64,000 nucleotides of DNA from an uncultured Phycisphaerales bacterium (GTDB taxonomy: Bacteria > Planctomycetota > Phycisphaerae > Phycisphaerales > SM1A02), in assembly GCA_905480395.1 (NCBI GenBank), contig CAJQQE010000012.1, positions 124,001-188,000 of the forward strand. The letters run 5' to 3'. Position numbers and translations under genes: made by a program. The stretch's first letter is position 1. Each line of letters opens with the position of its first letter. This document shows, piece after piece, positions 36,457 through 44,403 of the stretch. The notes below the pieces were generated by a model. That model saw nothing but the letters and a program-made list of their open reading frames with translations. It did no database searches and was not told the origin of the DNA.

Positions 36457-37800
36457 TTGAATACTGACTGGCAGCCATTTGATCCCAAAGAGATCAAAAT
36501 AGATGTCTCCCAATTGTCGACTCTTGAGAATCGGCTTGCCATTGAGGTGCCGGCGCCGATAGTCAACAAAGTGTTGGCCACGAACAGAAAACAAGGTGAG
36601 CGAGCCTTTGGAGATGAAGTTCTCCATGGGATGCTGCTGAAATTCTGTATGGAAAGCTGGACGACGAAGATCGATTGGCGTCCATTGTGGCAGGCCGTCC
36701 CCGTGGATGGTTCAGCCGAGCCGGTGCTGCAGGTAGATCACCCCTTTCGGTTCGAAATTGATGTCGATCATCACCCAGAGATCATCTGGCCGGAGTTTCG
36801 GTCGTTGGAGATCATCCGGCCCGTACGAGTCATCTCAGATGATCTGGTTGCCGCTGAAGTGCGTGAACAATGTCTCGTTCTCGGAACGTCAGAAAATCTG
36901 GTGAGTCAGTTTGAGGTGGGCGACCTGATTCGGGCAGAGATTGAAATGCGAGGGCCCAAGGGCCAGGCATTGGCGGAGGCGTTCAAGACTGAGTTCATGG
37001 TTCCTGAATCGGGTAAGCAGCTGAACCTTGCAGGTCTTGTTTTTGATGACATCTTTGCAGCGCTTGAAGAGCGCGTTGTTGGCGATGAAATTTCCTTGGT
37101 CACAACGGCGACATCGCAGTTTGCAGACACGGCACTTGTCGATCAAGAGATTCGAGTGAAGCTCAGAATTGTGGGCGGCATTCGGAGGAGGCCCATCGCC
37201 ATCGAGGAGGTCCTTGAGCAATATGGAACGCCCAACGAACTAATATTCAAGCAGCAGGTCAGAATCGCCTTGCAGGCGGCAGCCGATCGTGGCCAGAGCG
37301 AGATCGTGGCGGAGCAGTTTCTCAAATCGCTGTTAGATCAAGTAAAGGATCAATTGCGCATCCCGGATCGCGTGATTCCGCATTTTAAGAATGCAGTGAT
37401 TATGCGGAAGAGAAAAGAACTGAAGGCAGCTGGTTGGACGGCGGAACAGATCGAGCAGGAGTTCGATTCTCGTCGCGAAGTAATCGACGTGATGGCGTTG
37501 GGGCATGCACATCGGCACGCCCTGATCAATCTGCTGACTTCTCATCTCGATGCGAAGGTCGACGAAAAAGATCTCGAGGATTGGGTGGCGGTCACAGCAT
37601 CCAAGCAAGGCCGCCGGCCCGAAGAGGTCCGAGCAGAATTGAATCATCCCGAAACCCTGAAAGCGATCGTAAGTACTTTGATGGTTTCAAAGATCACCAA
37701 AACGCTGTTGAAGAAAGACAGGATTGTGCTGACTGATATGGATGCAGATGAGTGGAACAGGCTGAAGAATTCTGGCGATCGCCAAGAAAATGGCGAGTAG
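36457..37800 (+). CDS. Trigger-factor-like chaperone, divergent
   Basis: A 447-residue protein with the size and layout of trigger factor: an N-terminal domain (1-110), a short FKBP-like segment (about 145-230) and a long helical C-terminal domain. The C-terminal stretch with KQGRRPEEVRAELNHPE is the clearest family match. The ribosome-binding GFRxGK motif of true trigger factors is absent (NRKQGERAFGDEV stands in its place), so ribosome docking may be lost or different. The start must be TTG at 36457, since a stop lies four codons upstream and the next Met is at residue 59. It shares a 76-base divergent region with the sulfotransferase. Confidence 0.72.
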   Translation: MNTDWQPFDPKEIKIDVSQLSTLENRLAIEVPAPIVNKVLATNRKQGERAFGDEVLHGMLLKFCMESWTTKIDWRPLWQAVPVDGSAEPVLQVDHPFRFEIDVDHHPEIIWPEFRSLEIIRPVRVISDDLVAAEVREQCLVLGTSENLVSQFEVGDLIRAEIEMRGPKGQALAEAFKTEFMVPESGKQLNLAGLVFDDIFAALEERVVGDEISLVTTATSQFADTALVDQEIRVKLRIVGGIRRRPIAIEEVLEQYGTPNELIFKQQVRIALQAAADRGQSEIVAEQFLKSLLDQVKDQLRIPDRVIPHFKNAVIMRKRKELKAAGWTAEQIEQEFDSRREVIDVMALGHAHRHALINLLTSHLDAKVDEKDLEDWVAVTASKQGRRPEEVRAELNHPETLKAIVSTLMVSKITKTLLKKDRIVLTDMDADEWNRLKNSGDRQENGE

Positions 37801-38232
37801 CCACGATTGAGCGGCGGTGCTCCAATGCCACCGATACCCGTGTCGAAGTACATGAAAATCAAAGCCTAAACGGCACGCCAAACTTCTCGGAGTATTTGGC
37901 GTGGTGGTTGTTTGGGGGGGACGGGCAATACCGACCTGCGGAGTCATCTGACATCGCTGACGCGAAGAGATCCGAAGTAGGGAGTGATGGTGGGGGGTGA
38001 GATGGTGGGGTTGATGAACGCGGTATTGCATCAAGAAACGCATCACGGTCATATCCCAGAACGGCAAACGGTCAAGAACGTCACCAAGTAGCGGGCTCCC
38101 GCGAGGGAACCGGCCCTCATCCCCAGCAAGGTGCGAGGTCGTTTTTGCAGTCTCGAAACACGAAGAACCACCCGCGGCGCGGATGGTTCTTCAGGTGTTC
38201 ACGTCCTTCCCGATCGAGGGAAGGCTTACAAA
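37801..38232. other. Gap between trigger-factor-like gene and tRNA, with a hairpin
   Basis: This 432-base stretch contains no supported gene. A perfect 9-base-pair stem CACGCCAAA/TTTGGCGTG (37874-37882 and 37895-37903) followed by GTGGTTGTTTG may terminate the trigger-factor-like gene, although the T tract is weak. The part nearest the tRNA holds the hairpin listed separately. Confidence 0.5.
38162..38192 (-). terminator. Hairpin downstream of tRNA-Glu
   Basis: Arms GAAGAACCA (38162-38170) and TGGTTCTTC (38184-38192) pair over nine bases, and an inner CCGC/GCGG stem extends the hairpin after one mismatch. On the minus strand it lies 40 bases after the tRNA and is followed by CGTGTTTCG. The T tract is poor, so termination is likely but not certain. 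Confidence 0.6.
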
Positions 38233-38304
38233 TGACCCCAGGGAGAATCGAACTCCCGTTACCAGGTTGAGAACCTGGTGTCCTAGCCGCTAGACGATGG
38301 GGCC
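38233..38304 (-). tRNA. tRNA-Glu (anticodon CTC)
   Basis: A 72-base tRNA on the minus strand. The acceptor stem GGCCCCA pairs with TGGGGTC over seven base pairs including one G-U, with discriminator A. The anticodon arm CCAGG-TTCTCAA-CCTGG gives anticodon CTC, reading GAG. The T arm GGGAG-TTCGATT-CTCCC is complete, and the D arm begins GTCTAGCGGCTAGGAC as in bacterial tRNA-Glu. The CCA end is not encoded. There is no integrase or direct repeat beside it, so nothing suggests use as an attachment site. Confidence 0.96.
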
Positions 38305-38435
38305 GCGCCCCCATACTGGAGGGGGGTGGAAAAGTGTAGCATCCACCGGTTCCTCGTCAACTCATTGGCGAACGACGTCGTGATGGTCGTGTCGAGAAGC
38401 TCGAATTCGCTGGTTTGGCAAGGAGAATGGACTCA

Positions 38436-39317
38436 ATGGCCGCAAGAGCCCTTCAGTGCATGGAAATCCTTGGTGGGCTCGGACGCCGCGAGGAGCGAAT
38501 CTCCGTGAAGGGGATTGATGCGTACATCCTTTCAGAGCCACTCCCCGGGCACGAATCGGGTGGCGACGTTCAATATGCTTCGATGTGCGCTGCAGGCAAG
38601 ATCAGTCGATTCGCGGTCGCGGATGTCAGTGGGCACGGCGACGCGGTTGCGAAATTTGGCGTTGGGCTTCGCGACCTGATGCGTCGATTCATCAACACGC
38701 CAAATCAGGAACGGATGGTCCAGGCGCTGAACCGGGAGATGGGGAGCCTGGTGGACCATGGAATCTTCGCCACGTTCGTAATCATGACCTGGTTTGATCC
38801 CACCCGTCAGGCGTTCATCTGCGCTGCAGGCCATCCAGACCCGCTCTGGTTTTCGGCCGAGCTCGATCAATGGATGGCATTGTCACCCGCAGCATTCAAG
38901 CGTCCAAGTCGAGAGGCCGACTCCCGTCTCGTCAATCTTCCGCTGGGCGTCATCGATGGGACCGAGTACGAGCAATTCACCGTGCCGATCGGCCCCGGCG
39001 ATTTTATTGTTCTCTATACCGATCACTACATTGAAGCAAGATCGGCGAGTGGCGAGATGCTTGGGGTCGATGGGTTACGAAGGTTGGTGGCGTCATGTGA
39101 CGCGAGCGACGCATCAGCACTCGGTCGCCAGATGGAAGCCAAGATCGGGGCCCATTTGGGTTCAATGCCGATCGAAGACGATCGATCGCTGCTGGTGATT
39201 CGTTTCGACCCCGGCATTCAGAATGATATCTCATGGCGAGATCGGATTCGCGGTATGTTCTTAGCGATGATTCCCACCACCTTTGCAAGATCACGAATTG
39301 AGGATCTGACGACATGA
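38436..39317 (+). CDS. SpoIIE/PP2C-type serine phosphatase
   Basis: A 293-residue cytoplasmic protein that is nearly all SpoIIE/RsbU phosphatase domain. Metal-binding motifs are SGGDVQY (D44), ADVSGHGDA (D63), YTDHYIEAR (D196) and EDDRSLLVIR. The usual YTDG is YTDH here. No PAS, GAF, HAMP or receiver domain is attached, so the sensory input must come from elsewhere. Such enzymes dephosphorylate anti-anti-sigma factors in partner-switching pathways; no sigma, anti-sigma or antagonist gene lies nearby. A C-terminal extension (about 262-293) is unusual. AAGGAG ten bases before ATG 38436 decides that start over ATGs at 38415 and 38427. Its stop overlaps the globin start by four bases. Confidence 0.88.
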   Translation: MAARALQCMEILGGLGRREERISVKGIDAYILSEPLPGHESGGDVQYASMCAAGKISRFAVADVSGHGDAVAKFGVGLRDLMRRFINTPNQERMVQALNREMGSLVDHGIFATFVIMTWFDPTRQAFICAAGHPDPLWFSAELDQWMALSPAAFKRPSREADSRLVNLPLGVIDGTEYEQFTVPIGPGDFIVLYTDHYIEARSASGEMLGVDGLRRLVASCDASDASALGRQMEAKIGAHLGSMPIEDDRSLLVIRFDPGIQNDISWRDRIRGMFLAMIPTTFARSRIEDLTT

Positions 39318-39724
39318 CGTTTGGACCGGACAACACGCCGTTCGATTCGATGGGCGGGGAGGCCCGTGTCAGGCTCTTGGTCGATGCCTTCTATGACCAA
39401 ATGGAAGCGGCGGCCGAATTCTCAACCATCAGAGTGATGCATCCGGACAATCTCGACGAGAGTCGTCAAAAGCTCTTCGAGTTCTTGTGCGGGTGGTTGG
39501 GGGGACCCCCGCTCTATATGGAACGACGTGGTCATCCAAAGCTTCGAATTCGGCATGCACCGTTCTCCATCGGGGTCAGCGAACGAGACCAGTGGTTGTC
39601 GTGCATGGGGCATGCGATGGATCAGTTGGCGATCGATGGTGAGTTGCGTGAATTCCTCGAGGGCCGTTTCGCACAGGTCGCAGATTTCATGCGGAATAAA
39701 CCTGGCGAGAATCCAGAATCCTGA
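39314..39724 (+). CDS. Group II truncated haemoglobin
   Basis: A 136-residue globin of the trHbO (group II) class. The proximal His is H81 in RIRHAPFSIG, the invariant WG8 is W94 in RDQWLSCM, and the B10 tyrosine is Y28 in AFYDQM; GGPPLYMERRGHPKLR is the typical CD-E stretch. Such proteins bind haem with very high oxygen affinity and have been linked to oxygen, NO or peroxide chemistry. The ATG overlaps the phosphatase stop (ATGA), so the two are coupled. That pairing suggests, without proof, a gas or redox input to the phosphatase. Confidence 0.95.
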   Translation: MTFGPDNTPFDSMGGEARVRLLVDAFYDQMEAAAEFSTIRVMHPDNLDESRQKLFEFLCGWLGGPPLYMERRGHPKLRIRHAPFSIGVSERDQWLSCMGHAMDQLAIDGELREFLEGRFAQVADFMRNKPGENPES

Positions 39725-40181
39725 TACTTCGGATCTCGGCTAATCGGTTGATGATGCGTGGGTGATTCCGTTGTCGCCGATCCGCTCGGTCAAGTTTACG
39801 AATGATCCCCTCGAAGGGCGACTTTCCCTCTTCAACGGAGGCGGCGTACTTCGACGCATCTCAAGGCGAGATCTCTTCGATGATTTTGGGCGGCCGAAAG
39901 CCACGATCCGGTGAAGGTCGCGGTCGGTCATCAGATCAAGAACGACCTTCGGGAGTCCACGGTCTTCAATGGACTCCCAGTCTTACGGATACTCCTTTCA
40001 TTCGGTCATCCGGGCTGGTGGACGAACGGCGGGCATCCGTTTTTGTCTCAAGGCTTTGGAGATTTCGAGGGCGACGAGGTCATTCGGATGCGCGTCCTTG
40101 ACGCCATGGGACCGACCTGCGAATCTGCGACGGTCAATCCTCCGGTATCTTCCGGCTTTCCTTGCTGTCAGGAGCATCAAC
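39725..40181. other. Gap before the DUF1080 gene, possibly decayed coding sequence
   Basis: No intact gene is supported in this 457-base stretch. Some short frames on both strands show coding-like codon use, for example a plus-strand frame from GTG 39911 that would overlap the next gene by about 149 bases. This could be a remnant or a very short gene. The end of the region carries AGGAG, the ribosome-binding site of the gene at 40182. Confidence 0.4.
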
Positions 40182-41057
40182 ATGTCCCTTCGCTGTTCAC
40201 AAAAAAGTGTCGTCGGTTTTGCGGCCCTCGGCGTCTTTGGATTACTGGCTTTTACCGCCAATCGAGATTCGCCCAAAGAGGCGACCGAGGTTGGGCAAAT
40301 CCATCAAGCAATGATGGATTCTGCGAGTAATCCACAAGGGGTTCTGCCGACTCGTTCGAAGGTGTGGCCGGTCCATGACATGAAGCGGCCTCAGCCCTCG
40401 ATGGTCGAGCCTGGAACGACTGGCACCGGATCCACACCGGGAACTGCCCCGAGCGACGCGACCGTGCTCCTCGGTCCCGGAAGCGGAATGGGCGCCTGGG
40501 ACCACGACCGTTGGACGGTCGGCGCCGACGGCGTGATGCAGGTCAAGTCTGGCACTGGAGACGTCCGGTCCAAGGACTCCTTCGGTGACTGCCAACTCCA
40601 CATCGAGTGGATGATTCCCGCCGATCGTGACTGCAATGGCCAGGGCGGATGCAACAGTGGTGTGTTCTTCCTCGACAAGTACGAAGTGCAGATCCTTGGC
40701 TCGAATCCCAACCAAACCTATCCCGACGGTCAGGCTGGTGCCATGTACGCGCAGTACCCGCCGTTGGTGAATCCCTGCCGACCCAATGGCGAGTGGAACG
40801 AATACGACATTATCTTCACGTCGCCCCGATTCAACGAAGACGGTTCATTAAAGTCGCCGGGCACCGCCACCGTGATCTTCAACGGCGTGGTGGTCCAGAA
40901 TCATTCGACCTTCATGGGCGTCACGTCCCACGGATCGAAAGCGACCTACAAGAAGCACTCCCCGGAAGGCCAGATCAGACTTCAGGATCATGGAGATCCG
41001 ATCAGCTTCGCCAACATCTGGGTTCGTCCGCTCCAGCCCAAGACCCTGGCTTGGTGA
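40182..41057 (+). CDS. Exported DUF1080 (3-keto-disaccharide hydrolase-like) protein
   Basis: A 291-residue protein with an N-terminal signal or anchor (residues 9-25), a Pro/Gly/Thr-rich linker (about 40-95), and a concanavalin-like DUF1080 domain. The domain shows FGDCQLHIEW, NSGVFFLDKYEVQIL and the C-terminal GDPISFANIWVRPL, all typical of the family. Members have been reported to hydrolyse 3-keto-glycosides; planctomycete genomes carry many copies. AGGAG lies seven bases before the ATG at 40182; an in-frame start at 39969 would add 71 residues without coding character and bury the signal. A strong terminator follows. Confidence 0.9.
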   Translation: MSLRCSQKSVVGFAALGVFGLLAFTANRDSPKEATEVGQIHQAMMDSASNPQGVLPTRSKVWPVHDMKRPQPSMVEPGTTGTGSTPGTAPSDATVLLGPGSGMGAWDHDRWTVGADGVMQVKSGTGDVRSKDSFGDCQLHIEWMIPADRDCNGQGGCNSGVFFLDKYEVQILGSNPNQTYPDGQAGAMYAQYPPLVNPCRPNGEWNEYDIIFTSPRFNEDGSLKSPGTATVIFNGVVVQNHSTFMGVTSHGSKATYKKHSPEGQIRLQDHGDPISFANIWVRPLQPKTLAW

Positions 41058-41110
41058 ACGATGCCGTTTCGTTCTGAGTGACTGCTCGGCTGAAAGACTC
41101 AACGCTTGTG

Positions 41111-41147
41111 ACCGCCCGCCGATGTTCTTCGGCGGGCGGTTCTTTGG
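41111..41147 (+). terminator. Rho-independent terminator after the DUF1080 gene
   Basis: A perfect 12-base-pair stem ACCGCCCGCCGA/TCGGCGGGCGGT (41111-41122 and 41129-41140) with a six-base loop is followed by TCTTTGGTT. Confidence 0.88.
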
Positions 41148-41298
41148 TTGACGATCCCTAGAAGGCGTGATTCAAGGACGTTCTCGGATGCAGGGCAATG
41201 TTCTTGGCTTCAGATCGCGGTCTACACAACTTGAAGTCGATTTTGGCCGGCCGAGTGCTAGACTTGACGGGCCGACCTGCGTCGGCGGAGCTCCTGTC

Positions 41299-44217
41299 AT
41301 GACGATCCCGAACGCGTTCAGACCCATGGAATCGAATCGCCGAATCGCCGCATCTCTGCTGTTCGTGCTGTTCTGTCTGGCCCCATTACTGGATAAGTCT
41401 GTCGATGCCCAGTCATCGCGACCGGGACTCGGCGCGACGCTCTTTGATGATGCCGATGGATACGGAGTGACTTTTCGGACCTTGGCTCCGAATGCGGACA
41501 GTGTCTCGGTCGCAGGCTCGTTCAACGGCTTCAATGCGACCAGTCATTTTCTGGTCGCGGAACCCGGTGGATGGTGGTCGCTCGATGTCCCTTATGTGGG
41601 CGTCGGGGCGCGATACAAGTTCGTGATTCGCAATGGGTCGCAGGTGCTCTGGAAACGGGATCCGTGGGCTCGTCGTCTGACGAATTCCGTGGGAGATCCT
41701 CTGGTCTACGATCCCTCCGCCTACGAGTTTCAGTCGGCCGGATTCGTCACTCCTCACTGGAATGAAGTCGTCATTTACGAGATGCACGTCGGCACGTTTG
41801 GGGCGCTCCCGGGCGAATCGGTGCCGGCGAACTTCGACGCATGCATTGCCAATCTCGAACATCTGCAGGAACTGGGAGTGAATTGCATTGAGTTGATGCC
41901 GGTCAATGAATTTGCTGGTGATGTGAACTGGGGATACAACGTCGCGCATCCGTGGTCGGTCGAGAGTTCCTACGGAGGCCCTGATGCGCTAAAACGTTTC
42001 GTTGATGCGTGTCATGCCCGAGGAATGGCGGTCATTCTGGATGTTCTTTACAACCACTGGGGTCCGAGTGACCTCGATCTCTTCCAGTACGACGGCTGGA
42101 GCGAATTTGGCTACGGCGGAATCTTCTTCTACAACGACACGCCTCGGGCGGATACTCCCTGGGGCCCTCGTCCGGACTTCGGTCGAGCCGAAGTTCGATC
42201 CTATATTCATGACAATGCACTCCTCTGGCTTGAGGAGTTTCGCATGGATGGCCTCAGGTTCGACGCGACGAAGTACATCCGAAGTGCTCCGGAGTATGGA
42301 ATCGAGATTCCCGACGGTTGGTCGATCATGCAATGGATCAACGATTCGATCGATGCCGCTCAGCCTTGGAAGATCACGATTGCCGAAGACTGGGGAGATC
42401 TCGATTCGATTTCAAGATCGACCTCGCAGAACGGGGCTGGTTTTGAAAGCCAGTGGGACGGCGTCTTTGTCCATCCGATCCGGAGTCTCGCGACCACGGT
42501 GAATGACTCGGACCGAAGTATGTTTGACCTTCGTGAATCCGTGCTTCATTCGTTCAATGGACAAGCAACCCAACGAGTGATTTTCACGGAGAGTCACGAT
42601 GAGGCGGCGAATCAACCGCGGCTCCCGGAAGCCATCTGGCCTGGAAATGCAGATAGTTGGGAGGCGAAAAAGCGTTCCACGCTCGCGGCTGCGGCCGTCT
42701 TCACGTCGCCGGGAATTCCGATGATTTTCCAAGGTCAGGAATTCTTTGAGGATGGCACGTGGACTGATGCGGCGCCGATGGACTGGGCTCGGAAGGAAAC
42801 CTTCCGCGGCATTTTCGAAATGTACTCGGATCTGATTGGCCTTCGTTTAAATCGGGGTGACGCGACGAATGGTCTCACCGGGAACAACACCTCCTTTCAT
42901 CATCTCGATGATCAGTTGAAGGTCGGCGCGTGGCATCGATGGAGACAGGGTGGCGTCGGGGACGATGTGGTCGTGGTCTCGCACTGGTCCGACGCATGCC
43001 TCTTGGACTACCGGATCGGTTTCCCATCCGCTGGAACCTGGTACTGCGTCTTCAACAGCAACGCCTCGGGGTACGACCCGGAGTTCACTGGAGGCGGGCC
43101 GGTCGTCGTGGATGCGACCTCGACCCCCTGGGACGGCATGGCATTCAGCGCAGCCTTCGAGATCCCGCCATATACCTGTCTCGTCTTTTCCCAGCGGGAG
43201 CCGGACGATTCCGGGGGCGGTGGCTCCCAAGATGGCCCGATCATCGTCGATGGCGTTCTCGATGCGCTCTATGGGGGGCCGCTGGGCGTGCAGGACACAC
43301 AGACTGGATTCGGCGACTCGAGCCTCGGATTGATCGACTACGCCGACGGATCGGAACTTGATGGTCTTGCGGGTCGGATCGAAGAAGGTGTTCTCTATCT
43401 ACACTTCGCCGGAAATCTGGAAAGTAACTTCAACAAGCTCGACATCTTCTTGGATTCGGTGCCGGAGTCCGGGCAGAACCGCCTTCGGAACGACAACCCG
43501 GATGTGAAGTTCGGAGGGTTGAATCGGATGGGAGGCTCAGGCCGTGGCACGGAACCTGGGCTCCGATTCGATTCAGAATTCGACGCCGACTTCTGGATCG
43601 ACTTCACCTGTGGCGGCGAATTCGGGGTTGGCTTCGAGACGTTCATCAACTGGTCGGGTCTCGCCACTGAGGGCGGTGACGCGGTTGATTCAGGATTCGC
43701 CGGTCCTGGAGGGCCAGGTGCGGGCCAGGCCATCTTCGCCGCAAATGGAATCATCGCGAGTATCGACAATCGCAACGTAGGCGGAGTCTCAGGTGGCGGC
43801 GGAACCGACTCTGGTGGCGGCGTGCCCACTGGCATCGAGCTTGCGATTCCGTTGTACGTCCTGGGTCACTCTGCCGGGGACACGATCCGAGTTTGCGCGT
43901 TCATCAATGGATCAAGCCACGATTATGTTTCGAATCAAGTTCTCGGCCCGCTCGGCGGAGGATCGAATCTTGGCGAACCTCGCGTCATCGACTTCGATGC
44001 ACGGCCTGGTGAGCAGTTTGTGGTGATCGTCGACGCGTCCGGCGAGCCATGTCCCTGTGACCTCGATGGCGATGGAATGATCGACGGCGCTGATTTCGGA
44101 ACGCTGCTTTCGATGTGGGGGCCATGTGCGGGGTGTGACGCTGATCTCAACGAGGATGGCGTGGTCGATGGCGCCGACATCGGCCTTCTCCTCGGATGCT
44201 GGGGCGAGTGCTCCTGA
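41299..44217 (+). CDS. Exported GH13 alpha-glucan enzyme with accessory module and dockerin-like tail
   Basis: A 972-residue exported multi-domain protein: signal peptide (to about residue 38), a CBM48-like domain (50-125), a GH13 barrel (150-600), an accessory beta-sandwich module (about 645-905) and two dockerin-like calcium repeats at the end. GH13 catalytic residues are D322 (GLRFDAT), E363 (TIAEDWG) and D434 (ESHDEAAN). The barrel sequence (YEMHVGTFGALPG, SSYGGPDALKRFVDACHARG) is closest to the branching enzyme/trehalohydrolase side of the family, so the exact alpha-glucan reaction is open. GGAG lies eight bases before ATG 41299. The accessory module recurs as a separate protein in the next gene. 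Confidence 0.88.
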   Translation: MTIPNAFRPMESNRRIAASLLFVLFCLAPLLDKSVDAQSSRPGLGATLFDDADGYGVTFRTLAPNADSVSVAGSFNGFNATSHFLVAEPGGWWSLDVPYVGVGARYKFVIRNGSQVLWKRDPWARRLTNSVGDPLVYDPSAYEFQSAGFVTPHWNEVVIYEMHVGTFGALPGESVPANFDACIANLEHLQELGVNCIELMPVNEFAGDVNWGYNVAHPWSVESSYGGPDALKRFVDACHARGMAVILDVLYNHWGPSDLDLFQYDGWSEFGYGGIFFYNDTPRADTPWGPRPDFGRAEVRSYIHDNALLWLEEFRMDGLRFDATKYIRSAPEYGIEIPDGWSIMQWINDSIDAAQPWKITIAEDWGDLDSISRSTSQNGAGFESQWDGVFVHPIRSLATTVNDSDRSMFDLRESVLHSFNGQATQRVIFTESHDEAANQPRLPEAIWPGNADSWEAKKRSTLAAAAVFTSPGIPMIFQGQEFFEDGTWTDAAPMDWARKETFRGIFEMYSDLIGLRLNRGDATNGLTGNNTSFHHLDDQLKVGAWHRWRQGGVGDDVVVVSHWSDACLLDYRIGFPSAGTWYCVFNSNASGYDPEFTGGGPVVVDATSTPWDGMAFSAAFEIPPYTCLVFSQREPDDSGGGGSQDGPIIVDGVLDALYGGPLGVQDTQTGFGDSSLGLIDYADGSELDGLAGRIEEGVLYLHFAGNLESNFNKLDIFLDSVPESGQNRLRNDNPDVKFGGLNRMGGSGRGTEPGLRFDSEFDADFWIDFTCGGEFGVGFETFINWSGLATEGGDAVDSGFAGPGGPGAGQAIFAANGIIASIDNRNVGGVSGGGGTDSGGGVPTGIELAIPLYVLGHSAGDTIRVCAFINGSSHDYVSNQVLGPLGGGSNLGEPRVIDFDARPGEQFVVIVDASGEPCPCDLDGDGMIDGADFGTLLSMWGPCAGCDADLNEDGVVDGADIGLLLGCWGECS

Positions 44218-44291
44218 GATTGATGAATCGTTCCGTGACGGAGCGAGCAGGATCAAGGGGCCGATATTCCGGTGTTCTTTCCCCGAATACG

Positions 44292-44332
44292 CCTCAAAGC
44301 TTGGATTCTAGAACCGCTTTGAGGTAAGTTTT
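44292..44332 (+). terminator. Hairpin after the exported GH13 gene
   Basis: A 9-base-pair stem CCTCAAAGC/GCTTTGAGG (44292-44300 and 44316-44324) with a 15-base loop is followed by TAAGTTTTAT. It lies 75 bases past the stop and fits a moderate terminator. Confidence 0.65.
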
Positions 44333-44403
44333 ATCCTGATAGGTGATTCCGAGATTCGGATTGGCCTCGCGTTCTGTATCGAATGATCAGGAGTTTTTAC
44401 ACC

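Noticed and set aside
38233-38304. tRNA-Glu as an integration site of a genomic island
   Set aside because: No integrase, duplicated tRNA end or change in composition next to it.
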